From the NCBI GenBank assembly GCA_047967505.1, contig CM106539.1: a stretch of 64,000 bases of DNA. One strand, 5' to 3'. This DNA is from Dipteris shenzhenensis. Lineage: Eukaryota; Polypodiophyta; Polypodiopsida; Gleicheniales. This document shows positions 1-10,751 of the stretch, one piece after another. A program made the translations under genes and the position numbers. The notes beneath the pieces are model-generated. The model did no database searches, had not been told where the DNA came from, and worked only from the letters and a program-made list of their open reading frames with translations. Positions within the stretch are counted from its first letter, which is position 1; the number at the start of each line of letters is the position of its first letter.

Positions 1-186
1 TTCATAGTTTGATGATTTCCTTAGTAGCCCATTGTGACGGGGACGAGCATTTTCTGAGCGAAATCTTCCGAGCGTCCGAGCGAAGGAAAAAAAAAGCTTC
101 CAACTATGCATAAATATGGCAAAAATCGATCAGAAGAAAACATAGTTTCACTTAGAAATATGCAAAGTATTATAGCAATGCCTATT

Positions 187-516
187 TTATACAAAAATCT
201 TTAGGTGAATCTGTAGGAATGGTGAGAGCATAATGGGATGGCTTTTGAAGAAACCCACATGTAGAGTAGACTTCTCTATGAAAATTCCCTTATGATCCTT
301 CTTACAACTTTTACTTAATAGGGGGTGACATTGAAAACCCTCTCTCAACCTATCTTCATGAAAGAGTTTCTTCAAAGAAAACTCATTGAAGCAAGCCATC
401 CAGGTAGTTTCGCCAGCGAAACCCCTTTGAAGCAAGTCTCCCAAGGTAGTTTCGCTGGCGAAACTACCTTGGACAGCACTTTTAAAAGTGACATAACTTT
501 CATATCCAATGTCCAA
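187..516 (-). CDS. 109-residue ORF inside the Mutator-like element
   Basis: This ORF starts MDIGYESYVTF and ends HLKIFV. The second copy of the element (23293-23622) carries an ORF of the same length that differs by one residue here (Ala versus Val at about residue 15). The middle is encoded by the inverted GTTTCGC repeats, so GSFASETTL and GFAGETTW recur. No family is recognised, and there is no signal peptide or metal-binding cluster. Conservation may only reflect recent duplication of the whole element. Translation is unproven. Confidence 0.25.
   Translation of the reverse strand: MDIGYESYVTFKSAVQGSFASETTLGDLLQRGFAGETTWMACFNEFSLKKLFHEDRLREGFQCHPLLSKSCKKDHKGIFIEKSTLHVGFFKSHPIMLSPFLQIHLKIFV
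441..472. repeat. 32-bp perfect hairpin in the Mutator-like element
   Basis: Two 15-nt arms (CCAAGGTAGTTTCGC and its complement) are separated by TG. A related half-copy lies about 40 bp upstream at 402-420. The second element copy has the same hairpin at 23337-23368 with CA as spacer. It could extrude as a cruciform or fold in RNA. Confidence 0.85.
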
Positions 517-1066
517 ATATAGTCATTCAACCACTCAAATTGATCGGAACACCCCATTTGAGCACATCTATGAAGTTATATTTTGGAAAATCTTCCATAT
601 ATAGTATTAAATATTACATGTATTTTATGAGAGTGATATATAAGCCCAAGTGAATACTTATTTATAGTAATTTAAACTTCTTTAGAAACATGTCCATAAA
701 TATGCTATAAAAACACTAAAAAGATATTGCCATATGATATAAATGTGTTAATAAGTAATTATATATGCATAGTATTATTACATTGAGAGTGATTATGAGG
801 AATGTTTCTTAAAGGAATCAACACTTTTTAAAGGTAATAACAGGGGTACAAAGGGATGTCTCTAAATAAGAAAATTATGTTGTGTAAAAATGAATGAGTG
901 ACTAGTCTGTATATTTTTATGATAAAGGGATCTAGTTCTAGTGAAAAGAAAAGTGTAAAAACCATGTTTCCTAAAGAAAAACATTTTTAAAAATCTCTTG
1001 AAAAACACGCTCGGATAAACCTGCTCATAGGTTTTTGCTCGTAAAATTGACGCATCCCATTGTGAC

Positions 1067-1575
1067 TACCCTTGCTCTCAAACATGGCTACACCTTTGTT
1101 CATCTCTGCTTTTTGGTTCTCGTTGTTGCTTCCATAGATTTAGTCTTCTCTAATCCATTAATGCACAGACTTGCAACAATGAAGCCACTTACAGCCATCT
1201 GGGCTACTTGGCGGACTTGGCTTTGGTGCCTACTTTACGTAGTCTCTACCATTTCAACCTCAGTTCTTTGATTGATAGCAGTTCACTTCTCCTCTCCCTT
1301 ACGTATTACATACAGTGTATTTCCTTGATCAACTCCATAGCCTCTCCTCTCCTTCTTCTTCTTCAGTTGATGTGCAAGAATTATGCTTGCCATTTACTCC
1401 CTTGCCATCCCTTGGCCACACAAACTCTCCCTATCTACCCAGCAGCGATGCGGTTCCCAGGGATCTCTTGTTGCTTGGACTTCTACTCATTTTTTTGATA
1501 ATAAGAGAGGATAGCCCTCTGTGTAGCCTATGGTTTGGCCCATTTTGTTGGTATTCTACTCATTGCTGCATTTTA
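1067..1575. other. Unassigned stretch between two mobile elements
   Basis: Short hydrophobic reading frames occur on the plus strand (for example 1035-1271 and 1315-1575) but none resembles a family I recognise, and they run into the flanking elements. No splice pattern, RNA gene or repeat is evident. It could be old host DNA, or the tail of an element whose other end lies outside the window. Confidence 0.4.
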
Positions 1576-1926
1576 TGTGAAGAAAGTGAGAGATATGAAA
1601 GGAGTCTCATTTGTGGCTTTCTCACATACACAATGGGAGAATACACAAAGGTGGAGGCTGAAAATAGTTTTCCTCTTCTTAGTTGTGAAAGCCAAAACAA
1701 CTCTAAGTACAAAAGAATAGGTGAACCCTATAAGTGGGTCTCAAACCAAACTTAGCTAACTAAGGTGGCATACTAACTAAGCCACTAACTAGAGTACATA
1801 AACATAGCTGTCATCCAACTATTATTCATGGGCGGTGTACCAACTGCATCTACAGCTAACAAGTCGGTGACATAAATGCACAACGGTCACCCTGGCATAT
1901 CACGAGTGGAGCTCGATATCTCAACA
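1576..1926 (-). repeat. 3' LTR of Copia A1
   Basis: On the minus strand it starts TGTTGAGATATC (complement of 1915-1926) and ends TTCACA (complement of 1576-1581), the same ends as the A3 LTRs. The purine-rich tract GCTTGAGGGGGAG lies just inside at 1927-1939. No target duplication can be tested because the other end is lost. Confidence 0.85.
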
Positions 1927-3706
1927 CTCCCCCTCAAGCTCAATCCCAATTCTTGCACCAAGTAGGTCTCTGAACTTGCTCAACTTCTCTGCACCCAATG
2001 CCTTCATGAATATGTCAGCTACCTGATCCTCTGTGCTGACATAAACTAGATCAATAAAGCCTACTAGAACCTTCTCTCGCACATAGTGATAATGCACCTC
2101 AATGTGCTTTGTCTATCATGATATACTGGGTTATTTGCCAAGTGTATACTGCTCATGTTGTCACAATAAATGACAACTGGCCCATTTGTAGATTGATGCA
2201 TATCATAAAGTAGCTTATGCAACTAGGCTACCTCATATGCATCCATTGTTGCACCCCTGTACTCAGCCTCTGTGCTCGACAAGGCAACTGTAGGCTGTTT
2301 CTTACTACTCCGAGTGATTGTAGCACTCCCAAAAGAGAACACATATCCACTGGTAGATCATCTATCAGAAATACTACCAGCCCAATCAGCATCAGTGTAT
2401 CCATGCAATTGTATCTGAACCCCAGTCTCATAAAATAGTCCATACTACAATATGCACTTCACATACCTCAGTATGTTTCTACCTGCATCCAAATGTGGTT
2501 TCCTTGGAGCCTGCATAAACTAACTTACCAACCCAACAGCATAGCTCAAATCTGGCCTTGTAATAGTCATATAAATCAAACTTCCTAGTATGCGTCTGTA
2601 CATAGTAAGGTCTTCCAGAAGCTCACCTGCATCTGTGCTCAACTTCACATTCTACTCCAAAGGAACTAAAATAGGCTTATAGCCTGTCATCCGATATTTG
2701 GACAGCATGTCCGATCCATACTACTGCCTCTGTAAGAGCCATATCCCACTTGTCGATATAATCACCTCAATGCCCAAGAACTAACGAAGCTCTCCCAAAT
2801 CCTTCATCTCAAACTCCTGCTTCAATAGCATTTTCACATGAAGGATATCTTTATCACTATCACCTGTGATGATCAAATCATCAACATAAATGACAAGTAG
2901 CATAATGCCTTTCTCTATTTTTCTCACATAAAGTGAGAAATCTGCCTTGGAAATCTAAAAGCCAATAGTGACAAGATATTGTCCTATCTTGTCAGACCAT
3001 GCTCTGGGTGCTTACTTCAAGCCATACAAGGCTTTCTTCAACCTGCAAACAAACTCGAACAGCATGAACATAACTTGGTGCCTGCTCCATATAGACCTCT
3101 TCTTGCAAATCACCAAGCAAGAAAGCATTCTTTACATCCATCTGATGTAAAGACCATCCCTTTGATGCAGCCATAGCAATGACTACTCTTACGGTTGCCA
3201 TCCTTGTAGCCAGACTGAATGTTTCTTCATAATCAATGCCATATGTCAGTGCATACCCCTTGACAACTAATCTTGCCTTATATCTATTCACAGTACCATC
3301 TGCATTGTGCTTCACCTTATAAACCCACTTGCAGCCAATTGCATTCTCGTCTTTAGGCAAAGGCACCAATTCCCATGTAGCATTTGCTTCCAAGGCATCC
3401 ATTTCTTCATCCATGGCTTTATCCCATTTTTCTTTTCCCATGGCTTGCTCAAAAGAAGTGGGTTCTGGTTCCTGTATCACTTTGACCATATAGGCATAGT
3501 GAATTGTTGTAAATCCATCATATTTCAGCCTATCCACAGGATACCTAGATTTGGTAGACCTGTACAAAATAGGCTCACTACCAGGTGCTCTCAAAACATC
3601 CCTTGTCTTCCTTACTCCAAGTGTAACAATAGAAGGAATACCCAACTCATCATCAAGGCTTTGTTCTGTGAGCCACTAGATTGACCATCCACATAAGAGT
3701 GACCAT
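1927..3706 (-). pseudogene. Copia A1 reverse transcriptase-RNase H remnant
   Basis: The minus strand encodes the Copia polymerase region: the linker with [16 protein letters not shown], the RT start [20 protein letters not shown], the [20 protein letters not shown] block, the catalytic YVDD (around 2880-2890), and the RNase H tail with the (V)ADIFMKAL signature near 2005-2030. Frameshifts and stops break it; the longest intact piece is 2992-3645. It aligns along its length with A3 43170-44846 plus 52556-52653, so it shows what the A3 coding end looked like before the Gypsy insertion. Confidence 0.8.
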
Positions 3707-4626
3707 CACCCTGTCTACTAGAGGATGCATAATTACCTTGCTGCAATTTTCTAGTCATGATACCAGTCTAATTTTTATAGCAGTCTTTAACCATATGACC
3801 CATTTTACCATAGTAGTAGCATTCAACATTGCTATTTGCATTTTGGCCTCTCTACCATCCACCGTGACCTCTTTGGCTCCCCCTGCCTCTAAGGTTACCA
3901 CGTCCTCCTCCATAAGACTGGCTGCATATTCTGATTTCTGCCATAGCCTCCAGATTGGCCTACTCTACCTCTACCTCTTCCAGCATTTGAGTAGAAGATA
4001 GTTTCTTTTGAAGTTCGTCCTGAAGAAGATGCACCACAATTTCTCTGCTCTTTAGAAATGAGAATAGCAATCAACTCCCCAAAATCAAGAAAATTTTCAC
4101 GAATGGCAATGGATGTCCGGAACTATGCATAATCCTTTCCTAGACCATTGAAGGTCACAGAAACTAGATCATCATCTTCTACTGGCCACCCAATGGAAGC
4201 AAGTTCATTTGCAATCTTCTTCACCTTCATGTGGTAGTCATTGATGCTCATATTTTCTCTCTGCACATTATGCAACTCCTGCTTGAGTTGCATTTTCCTG
4301 GCTTGCGTATTTGTGCTATACATTTTTATCAAAGTATCCCATGCCTCCTTCGGCGTGCTTGCATCCTGAATATGCACAATCATAGAATCTGAAATACTGA
4401 TAGACAGCTAGTACATAACTTTTCTGGATCTCTCATGCCACCCTTTAAATGCATGCAACTCCTGTTGATTAGGAACATTAGGAATAACTGGTTCTTGTTC
4501 AGCTCCAGTAATGAACTCCCAAGAGCCTTTTCCCTTAAGGAAATTCGTCATTCTAAACTTCCATGCTTGGAAGTTGTTCTTGTCAAGCTTTTCAATGACA
4601 ATCTGTGAAAGAGCATCAGACGCCAT
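3707..4626 (-). pseudogene. Copia A1 gag remnant
   Basis: It begins MASDALSQIVIEKLDKNNF and carries the Copia gag blocks FQAWKFRMTNFL, MIVHIQDASTPKEAWDTL and QELHNVQRENMSINDYH, then an Arg/Gly-rich tract and a degraded zinc knuckle near 3790-3830. A TAG replaces the Trp expected after VMY (around 4408), and more frameshifts follow. At about 3706 the frame jumps into the linker before RT because of the internal deletion. Gag would form the particle and bind RNA; this copy cannot make it whole. Confidence 0.75.
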
Positions 4627-4760
4627 TACAGAACACTATAAAAAATATGTCACTGCAGAAAACACAACTTTTGTCTCACAAGGGCAAATCTGCAAAACTT
4701 ACAAAAGTGGTATTTGACCACACAGTCACTTCCTAGTGATGATTTTGCATCAACAGGCAA

Positions 4761-6203
4761 CATATTTATATCCAAAAGAAAACTCGGTGACCTAGCTTGT
4801 TCTGGCCAAAGGAATTCATTTTATTCAATGCTCATTAAGTTTTCTTGTCTTTCTAAAGATTGGATAAGTGCTTCAGTTGATTTAATTGTCTCCAAATTCT
4901 TAGTTGATTGCTCAGGATATTTTCGCATCATACTTTGAAGATGTTTAATGAAGGCTTTCAAGCCTTTCATTTCATCTATGTCAAGTGATTTGTTTTTTGC
5001 GAGAACAAATCTAGTTTCCTCCAATGGAATTATTCGTTGTTGTGATAAAGCATATGACTCACTCCATAAATGATCTCCATCTACTGAGTAGTACTTCCAT
5101 TACATCACTGGAATATTGTTATGCATGTGAAACCAAAAGTAGTGTGGATTTGTGTGTCCTATTAGGGCATCATCACCTACTTGTAAATGTGGCTCTATGA
5201 ATGCTCTCCAATCTACCATCCTCTCTAAGATAGCCACTTTTGATTCTTCCTTGCAAGACCCTCTGATTTTTTTCCCAATTAGAAATAGCATATCCTCCAT
5301 TGTCAAAACATCCATTGACTTCAACTCACTAGAGATAACATTGAAGATTTGATCTATGTCTTAATATGTATGGCCAACAAGAAGAAAGCCAACTTCCACT
5401 TCTTTAAATATTTTCAAACCAACCAGCATAGAGCATAAAGCAAATATATATTTATTCTTGTTCTCTCTCCAACAACTATTAGCTTGTATTCGCAATGTGT
5501 TAGATAAACATCCACGAGCATCTCTGACCTTTCTTATTGCTTTCATGATTGATGTAACAACTTGGTTACTATCATGGTCATGCAAACTATCAATCCATAC
5601 ATCACAAAAGATTCAGTTCCATGTACTAATACTCCACACAAGTGTGTTTTTAGTCCACGTTTGTCCTCCAATGCTGGTGGGATACGTCTATATCATGGTA
5701 AAGTTGTTACAGTATTCTGGTCCATGTCATCAATGGTGATGCACATGGACTTATCAACATGTGAAATAGATTCCTCTCTCCAAGAAGCATACAATTTTCA
5801 AGCATCCTGCACATGACGTAAATGGATTGATCACCATTTAATATATCTTCCTCACTGCTATCACATTTACTATGTTCAATGGCATTTTTTAATTCATTAC
5901 ATGTCTTACATTTTGACATCCTTTGCTTTGATGGTGTCTTGACATGGCAAAAATCTCTACGCCAAATTTTGTACAAGGTTGACCGTGAAATCATGCTCTC
6001 ATCTCTGTCTTGTAAAGTTTTATTGACAGTTCCTTGGACAACGTTCTTTGTCATTCCCAAAGGAAGATGTTGTTGATATTTGACACGTCCATCTAGCATT
6101 GTTTGTTGAAGATGAGGCTGTGGTAATGCATGGTCTTCGAGAACTTGCTTTAATGTTGCGATTGCATTTATAGTGCTTCCATGGCATTTAAGCTTGTAGG
6201 TAT
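4761..6203 (-). pseudogene. Transposase-like gene copy E, truncated at both ends
   Basis: This minus-strand segment is nearly identical to 61560-63010 (copy C). It keeps the CxxC block KMSKCKTCNELKNAIEHSKC, GHT(N)PHYF and the Leu/Lys-rich segment DEMKGLKAFIKHL. Several frameshifts break it, including after EHSKC and near the expected GHTHEDID block. The C-terminal ~185 codons are gone because it joins Copia A1 leader at 4760/4761. Its N-terminal side is cut by Gypsy LTR B1 at 6204. The near identity to C points to recent duplication. Confidence 0.75.
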
Positions 6204-7205
6204 TGTTATGGATAAAATTGTCTAAGGAAAAAGGCATTAATATGTATGTGTGTTTGTATATGTGGCAATAGTATAATAAAATATGGTGTGCATAGGGCCC
6301 AAGGTTGAGGTGGCAGGGCATGACCATGTGCCACCCTTCCATGTAAGAGGACCCATAAGGTGTGTTGTACATAATCCATGATAGTAATATTATAAAATGT
6401 AAGGTGGCATGGCTCCTCCATGTGCCACCCCTCCACCTAGGCTGCATTTAGTGAGATATGGCTCAAAGTCCATGGGAGAAGCAATATAAAATAGGTGGAG
6501 ATGGATATTATATTGAGTTATTCCCTCCATATGGGATAGGCCCATGTGGGGGAGGTATAGAAGGTCCAAGAGAGCAAGTTAAATAATGGGGAAAGTAGGA
6601 TGAGGTGGCAAGATTCCTTGTGCCAACCCTCCACTTGTCCTCCTAGAGGTTTAAACATATTATAAAATTGGAAAGAGACCAAGGGAGTATCATAGACTTG
6701 AGATATGGGGCTTGATCTCGGCTTGATTTATGTGGAAAATTGAGGCAAAGGGTTGTCGCACACAATTGAGAGTGCGTAACCACCTAGCCCACATGGGAGA
6801 CTTTTCCACACACACCATGCATGTGGGAGGATACACTAATGGGGAGAGACCCCCTCTTTTGGCTATAAAAGGAGGGGTCTATTCCTTGATGAGACACGCT
6901 CATTCTTGTAAAGCCACCTAGCTAGTATTTTGATATTTCCCTCTCATCCTTTCTTTCAAATAAAGTATGGTTCTCTTCCCTTGATGTCTCCATCTCTACA
7001 TTCCTCCTCCTATCATGTACATGCTTCTCTTCCCCCTCTCCTTTTCCCCTTGTGTCATAGTCTCCCTCTTCCTTCCCTCTACTTCTAATTCCTCTTCCCC
7101 TCCTATGACAATGGTTCGCCCTCATGGTCTCCTTTTCTCTATGGCCCTCGAGCGTCGCCATGCTTAGCCTCTAGCCTCTGGTCTCGATTTCTTTTATGGC
7201 TAATA
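6204..7205 (+). repeat. 5' LTR of Gypsy B1
   Basis: Starts TGTTATGGATAAAATTGTC like both B2 LTRs and ends near GGCTAATAG. It carries a TATA box (TATAAAA, 6864-6870) and an AATAAA signal (6959-6964) about 90 bp downstream, the usual order for U3, R and polyadenylation. It is visibly more divergent from the B2 LTRs than those are from each other. Confidence 0.8.
6864..6870 (+). promoter_or_regulatory. TATA box of the Gypsy B1 LTR
   Basis: TATAAAA in the context GGCTATAAAAGG. The same box is at 45500-45506 and 52214-52220 in the B2 LTRs. Transcription would start roughly 30 bp downstream. Confidence 0.6.
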
Positions 7206-7209
7206 GAAT

Positions 7210-7227
7210 TGGTGTGGCTGCTGGGAT
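7210..7227 (+). other. Primer-binding site matching tRNA-His (B1)
   Basis: TGGTGTGGCTGCTGGGAT follows the LTR end by a few bases and is the complement of the 3' end of plant cytosolic tRNA-His(GUG) including CCA, as I recall that tRNA. B2 has the same 18 bases at 45846-45863. Confidence 0.7.
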
Positions 7228-7574
7228 ACGAATCTCCACAGCTAGTGGCAAATCTTCTACTCGTATCGGTCGCATCTATAAAACTATACCATCTGTGCTC
7301 CTTGTAAGCTACTACGCACACATTCGATTCGCACGTCTCCTGTGTTTGACCGCGTGATAGTTTTTTGGGCTGTTGCAACTTCTGGTCGGAGATAGTTTTC
7401 TCACTTCGCCCATCTACTGCATTCACCCATGTGACAGTTTCCTTGACTGCTGTGGCTTCTGGTCGCGGATAGTTTTCTGAGTTCCTGCAAAACTGTAACA
7501 GTAGATCTCGCGCCCCCCTCTCTCTTCTCTTTCTCTTTCTCTTTCTCTTCTCCTTCTCCTCTCCTCTCCTCTCT

Positions 7575-7650
7575 TTTTATTAAAGAGTAGGATTTGAACC
7601 CAAGACCTCCCCCTTCACAAAAAGGAGACTTATCATTGGGCCAACAAGTT
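7575..7650 (-). other. tRNA-like (Pol III box-like) segment in Gypsy leader
   Basis: The minus strand reads a B-box-like GGTTCAAATCC preceded by an A-box-like TTGGCCCAATGATAAG about 35 bases upstream, the spacing found in tRNAs and tRNA-derived SINEs. B2 keeps it at 46270-46345. No complete cloverleaf could be drawn, so it is more likely a SINE-like relic fixed in the leader than a tRNA gene. Confidence 0.35.
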
Positions 7651-7999
7651 GGAAGTGGTAAAAATGTAATGATTTTTGTTCATATATTGAAATCGCGGGA
7701 GCTATAACTCTCTAACTGTAGGGAGTTTGCTCTTGCTGTAAAAGCAAAAATACTTCATTTTATGTGCTCTATCCACATCTCCTACTAGATTGGTGATTCA
7801 GAACTTCTCAATGCTTACTTCACGGACGCACGCCACACGAGGAGGGTGGACATTTATGTCACTTCTCGATGCATTTAAGGAATTGGTGCTTGGTCCTCCA
7901 CACCTTATGGCTACCAATGCACGAGATGTCTTCCTTGATCTTCATGTCGACCTTCAACGGCTGATTGTCTAGTGCATTGTTCAAGGAGATGACGGGTGT

Positions 8000-8321
8000 G
8001 ACAAAACATGTGTGCCTCAGGATCTATGGAGCACTCTAAGGTGGATGGAACCTATGTGAAAACATGATGAAGAGAGTGCTCACGACATGTATCTCAAGTC
8101 AATTAGGTTCCAAGATAGATTAGCTTGGACTCATAAAGAGAATCTTGAGATAGTGCAAAGTGCTTGATTGATATTACTTCAAATGAACCTCCCTTTTATA
8201 GGTGAGGGTACTTACATCCATTTGCTTGCTCACATGTGGGATATCTCCTCCATGCCATGTGGTAGCTTACCCTTTGCTCATACCTTTGCTCTACATGTGC
8301 TCATGGCACCACAACTCTCAA
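8000..8321 (-). repeat. Probable minus-strand Copia-type LTR
   Basis: The complement of 8300-8321 starts TGTTGAGAGTTG and is preceded by a purine tract (complement of CACCTCCCCTT, 8320-8332), as at the start of a 3' LTR. A TATA box (TATAAAAGGG on the minus strand, near 8190-8205) sits where a U3 promoter should. The other end is assumed to be where B1 similarity stops. No partner LTR is in the window. Confidence 0.4.
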
Positions 8322-8820
8322 CACCTCCCCTTGGTGCCATAATCCTTTGGCTACTGCAAGGTGGTCAGATGTGAGTTACAAATCCATCACCTCCCCTTAG
8401 TGTATGCATGCTACTTAAGGTGGTCAAGTGTGGCTTACATGTCAATACCTCCCCTGGGTGCTTTCATAGCTACTCTCAGGTGGTCAGGTTTGATTACAAA
8501 AGATAGGCAAGGTTGGCAAGGTTTTTGCTTTTCAATACATTCCATTGATGTCACCTTTTGGCTCATGGCTTGATGACGATACGTTTGCTTCTTTGCTTGG
8601 TGTAGCTTCATGCATGATGCTTTGTTCTTCCATGTGCCATAATGCTTTGTGTGTGGATGCCATGCTTTGTGCTATGGTCATCTCATGCACTTGTGCTTTT
8701 GGCATGCTTTTTGCATTCATGCGTCGCTTTTCCATTTGTTGCAAAGGTCTTACCAATTGATTTCTTTCAATATTGGCAGTGTCTAATTGCATACAATGAT
8801 TCTATCATGACAGACGCATA
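8322..8820. repeat. Degenerate stretch with ~70-bp imperfect repeats
   Basis: Three imperfect units between about 8322 and 8500 each contain ACCTCCCCT(T/G) followed about 40 bp later by AGGTGGTCA. The remainder to 8820 has only short reading frames in both directions with no recognised motif. It is probably the inner end of the element whose LTR lies at 8000-8321. Confidence 0.4.
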
Positions 8821-9983
8821 GAGCTCAAAAAGACGATCACTTTTCCTTTTTGGAGCGTGTGCAAATTCTTCCTGGATTGCAAGTTATGGCTTGTTGAAGC
8901 TTTTATGAAGAAGAGGGGCCTTTGATGATGTGACACAGGGATTCACATGCTGAATTCCATACTGTGCTTAGCAAGAGGCTCTGTGTGCTTAGGTGGCACT
9001 GTGGTGACCTTGAACCTCACTTGGTTAAACTCAAGGTTACATTAACTTTCCCATGATCCAACTAACCATAAACTTTAACCAAGGTTAACATAACCATAGT
9101 AATTTCAAACTCAACCAAGGTTCACTGTAGTTAGATTAACTTAACCACGGTTAGTTCTTATCCTGCCACGTGTCTTTTTGTGTGGGAAACCTTACCACTT
9201 TGAGGAAGAACTTTGAGGCGACGACAATGCAGAGGCGCCCGTGAATCTCCGAGGTTGTAGGGAGCAGCCCGTGAAGGCTTTGTGGCAGCATGGAAGGCTT
9301 CGCGTATGGACGAGCTAGAGGAGTGTCGGCTTAGCACACTGCTGGAGCCACGGGAGTCAGTCCATGGCTGTTGTAGCATGCTATCGGTTTGTTTTTTTTT
9401 TGTAAGCTCCAGTCGTTCAGTGGAGCCGTGTATGGCGAGGACGAAAAATCTATTGAAGCTGTTGAAGATTCAGCATCGTTGTAGCCGTTCGAGAGGCCTG
9501 CAACATTTGGACTTGATTTAGAGCTTTAGACCGTCGGGTGGAGAGCCGTTTGTCGAGGCGGGCTTTCTGGTAGGTGTTGCTAGTGCTGGCCCGAGAGAAG
9601 CTCATCGGTGGAGCGATACTGTGGGTTGCTTATGGCGCTTGAAACATAAGCACTTGAAAGCTAAGAGGGCTCGTAGAAGAGTCACCTTTGGAGTTGAGTC
9701 TATTGCTAGGTAGTCGAGAAGTAGCACTTAGACACTAGTGTGTTGGGCTGCTGGGTTGTGGTCGTCGAAGCTTTGCTTACCTGCGCTACTGTGGAAGCTT
9801 GGGCTGCGCCTTAGGAGCTTGCTGCGTTGTTGGCTGCCTCATCGGTGCTAGCTAGTGGTTGTGTGTCCCTTCGTAGTGGAGGCAGATAGCATTGGCTACA
9901 GTCGCGACCCTCTGGAGCATTGCCCGTGAGCATTCTAGTTGCTGCAAGGCTGTTCTTCATTGTAGAGTCTGCCTTTTCCTTTT
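8821..9983. mobile_element. Leader remnant related to Copia Cp
   Basis: Segments such as TTTCCTTTTTGGAGC followed by AAATTCTTCCTGGAT, and ACTGTGCTTAGCAAGAGG, recur in the same order in the leader of Copia Cp (about 31530-31690). From about 9160 the sequence is more GC-rich and has no counterpart there that I can see. No coding motif is recognisable. It is best read as an old relative of the Cp leader. Confidence 0.45.
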
Positions 9984-10141
9984 GATGAAGAAACCAAGCT
10001 CTTCTGCCCATGTGATATTGAGTTCACCTACCAAAGCCATTGGGGCTATATTCCTTTCCTTTCAAATTCAAAGTGACATCAGAGACCCATGCTCTAATCT
10101 CAGAGTCATTTAGGATAGCCCCCACATTAGTTGATTGCTCC
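9984..10141 (-). pseudogene. Small unidentified coding remnant, copy 1
   Basis: The minus strand encodes MEQSTNVGAILNDSEIRAW and on through KGKEYSPNGF to HMGRRAWFLHQ, with one in-frame stop after GFGR. Copy 2 has Trp at the equivalent stop position, so the stop is probably a Trp-to-stop change. I do not recognise the family; the setting suggests the N-terminus of an element protein such as gag. Confidence 0.35.
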
Positions 10142-10593
10142 ATAATCCTATAAGAAAAGTTAATGAAGAATTTAGATACATACAAGTAAAGTACAATATA
10201 CAATGCTTGATACAAAAATAGCCCAAAATGCTTTACAAGGCTTCATATGGCAATAAATGTGACCAGTAGCGGAGAGGGCTTTACAAATTATTTTATAGCA
10301 ATAAATGTGGGAAATAGCCTAGAAGGCTTTACAAGGCTTAAATATTTGTACAAATGTAAAAAAATTAGCCAATAAAGCTTTACAATGAAATAAAATGTCC
10401 TCTAGTGATAAAGCTTCAATCTTCGTGAAGACATGTAATCTGTCCATCCATTCATTTTCCCTCTAGTGATAAAGCTTCAATCTTCGTGATGACATGTAAT
10501 CTGTCCATCCATTGATATCTGTGCATTGATACCCAACTGATGCAATCTACCCACTAAAATCTGTTCCACTGATATCCACTTATGCAGCACACT

Positions 10594-10751
10594 GATGAAG
10601 AAACCAAGCTCTTCTGCCCATGTGATATCGAGTCCACCTACAAAAGCCATTGGGGCTATATTCCTTTCCTTTGAAATTCAGAGTGACATCACAAACCCAT
10701 TCTCTGATCTCAGAGTCATTTAGGATAGCCATCACATTAGCTGATTGCTCC
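10594..10751 (-). pseudogene. Small unidentified coding remnant, copy 2
   Basis: Same protein as the remnant at 9984-10141, here open through NGFCRWTRYHMGRRAWFLHQ and then ending in the junction of the 610-bp duplication. It starts MEQSANVMAILNDSEIREW. The two copies differ at several codons, so the duplication is not very recent. Confidence 0.35.

Larger units (their letters stand above)
39..1057 (-). mobile_element. Non-autonomous Mutator-like DNA element, copy 1
   Basis: A 1019-bp segment is repeated in the opposite orientation at 22753-23770. Here it is flanked by the 9-bp direct repeat CATTGTGAC (30-38 and 1058-1066), so both ends are exact. The ends read GGGGACGAGC at 39 and GACGCATCC at 1057. 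The terminal inverted similarity is weak, with scattered GAGC motifs near both ends. A 9-bp target duplication with G-rich ends fits the Mutator superfamily. No transposase is encoded, so movement would need an enzyme from elsewhere. The superfamily is inferred; the boundaries and duplication are read directly. Confidence 0.75.
1576..4760 (-). mobile_element. Ty1/Copia copy A1, 5'-truncated and internally deleted
   Basis: A minus-strand Copia element with its 3' LTR at 1576-1926, pol remnants at 1927-3706, gag at 3707-4626 and leader to about 4760. The 5' LTR is missing: the leader stops at 4760 and runs straight into transposase-like copy E. Compared with sister copy A3, about 1.6 kb (protease, integrase and the gag end) has been removed near 3700-3711, where A3 has short matching sequence at both breakpoints. 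The LTR and coding sequence are close to A3, so both belong to one family. It cannot move by itself. Confidence 0.85.
6204..8000 (+). mobile_element. Ty3/Gypsy copy B1, 5' fragment
   Basis: Contains the 5' LTR (6204-7205), a tRNA-His primer site (7210-7227) and about 770 bp of leader matching B2 45864-46680. Similarity stops near 8000, before any gag. The insertion point is visible: copy E reads up to AGGTAT, then the LTR starts TGTTATGG. The right part, including the 3' LTR, has been lost, so no target duplication can be read. Confidence 0.8.

Noticed and set aside
3307-3684. Plus-strand 125-codon frame opposite Copia A1 pol
   Set aside because: Antisense shadow of the RT coding region; the same shadow appears opposite A3.
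7210-7235. Possible tRNA-His gene
   Set aside because: Only the complement of the tRNA 3' end is present, directly after an LTR; this is a primer-binding site.
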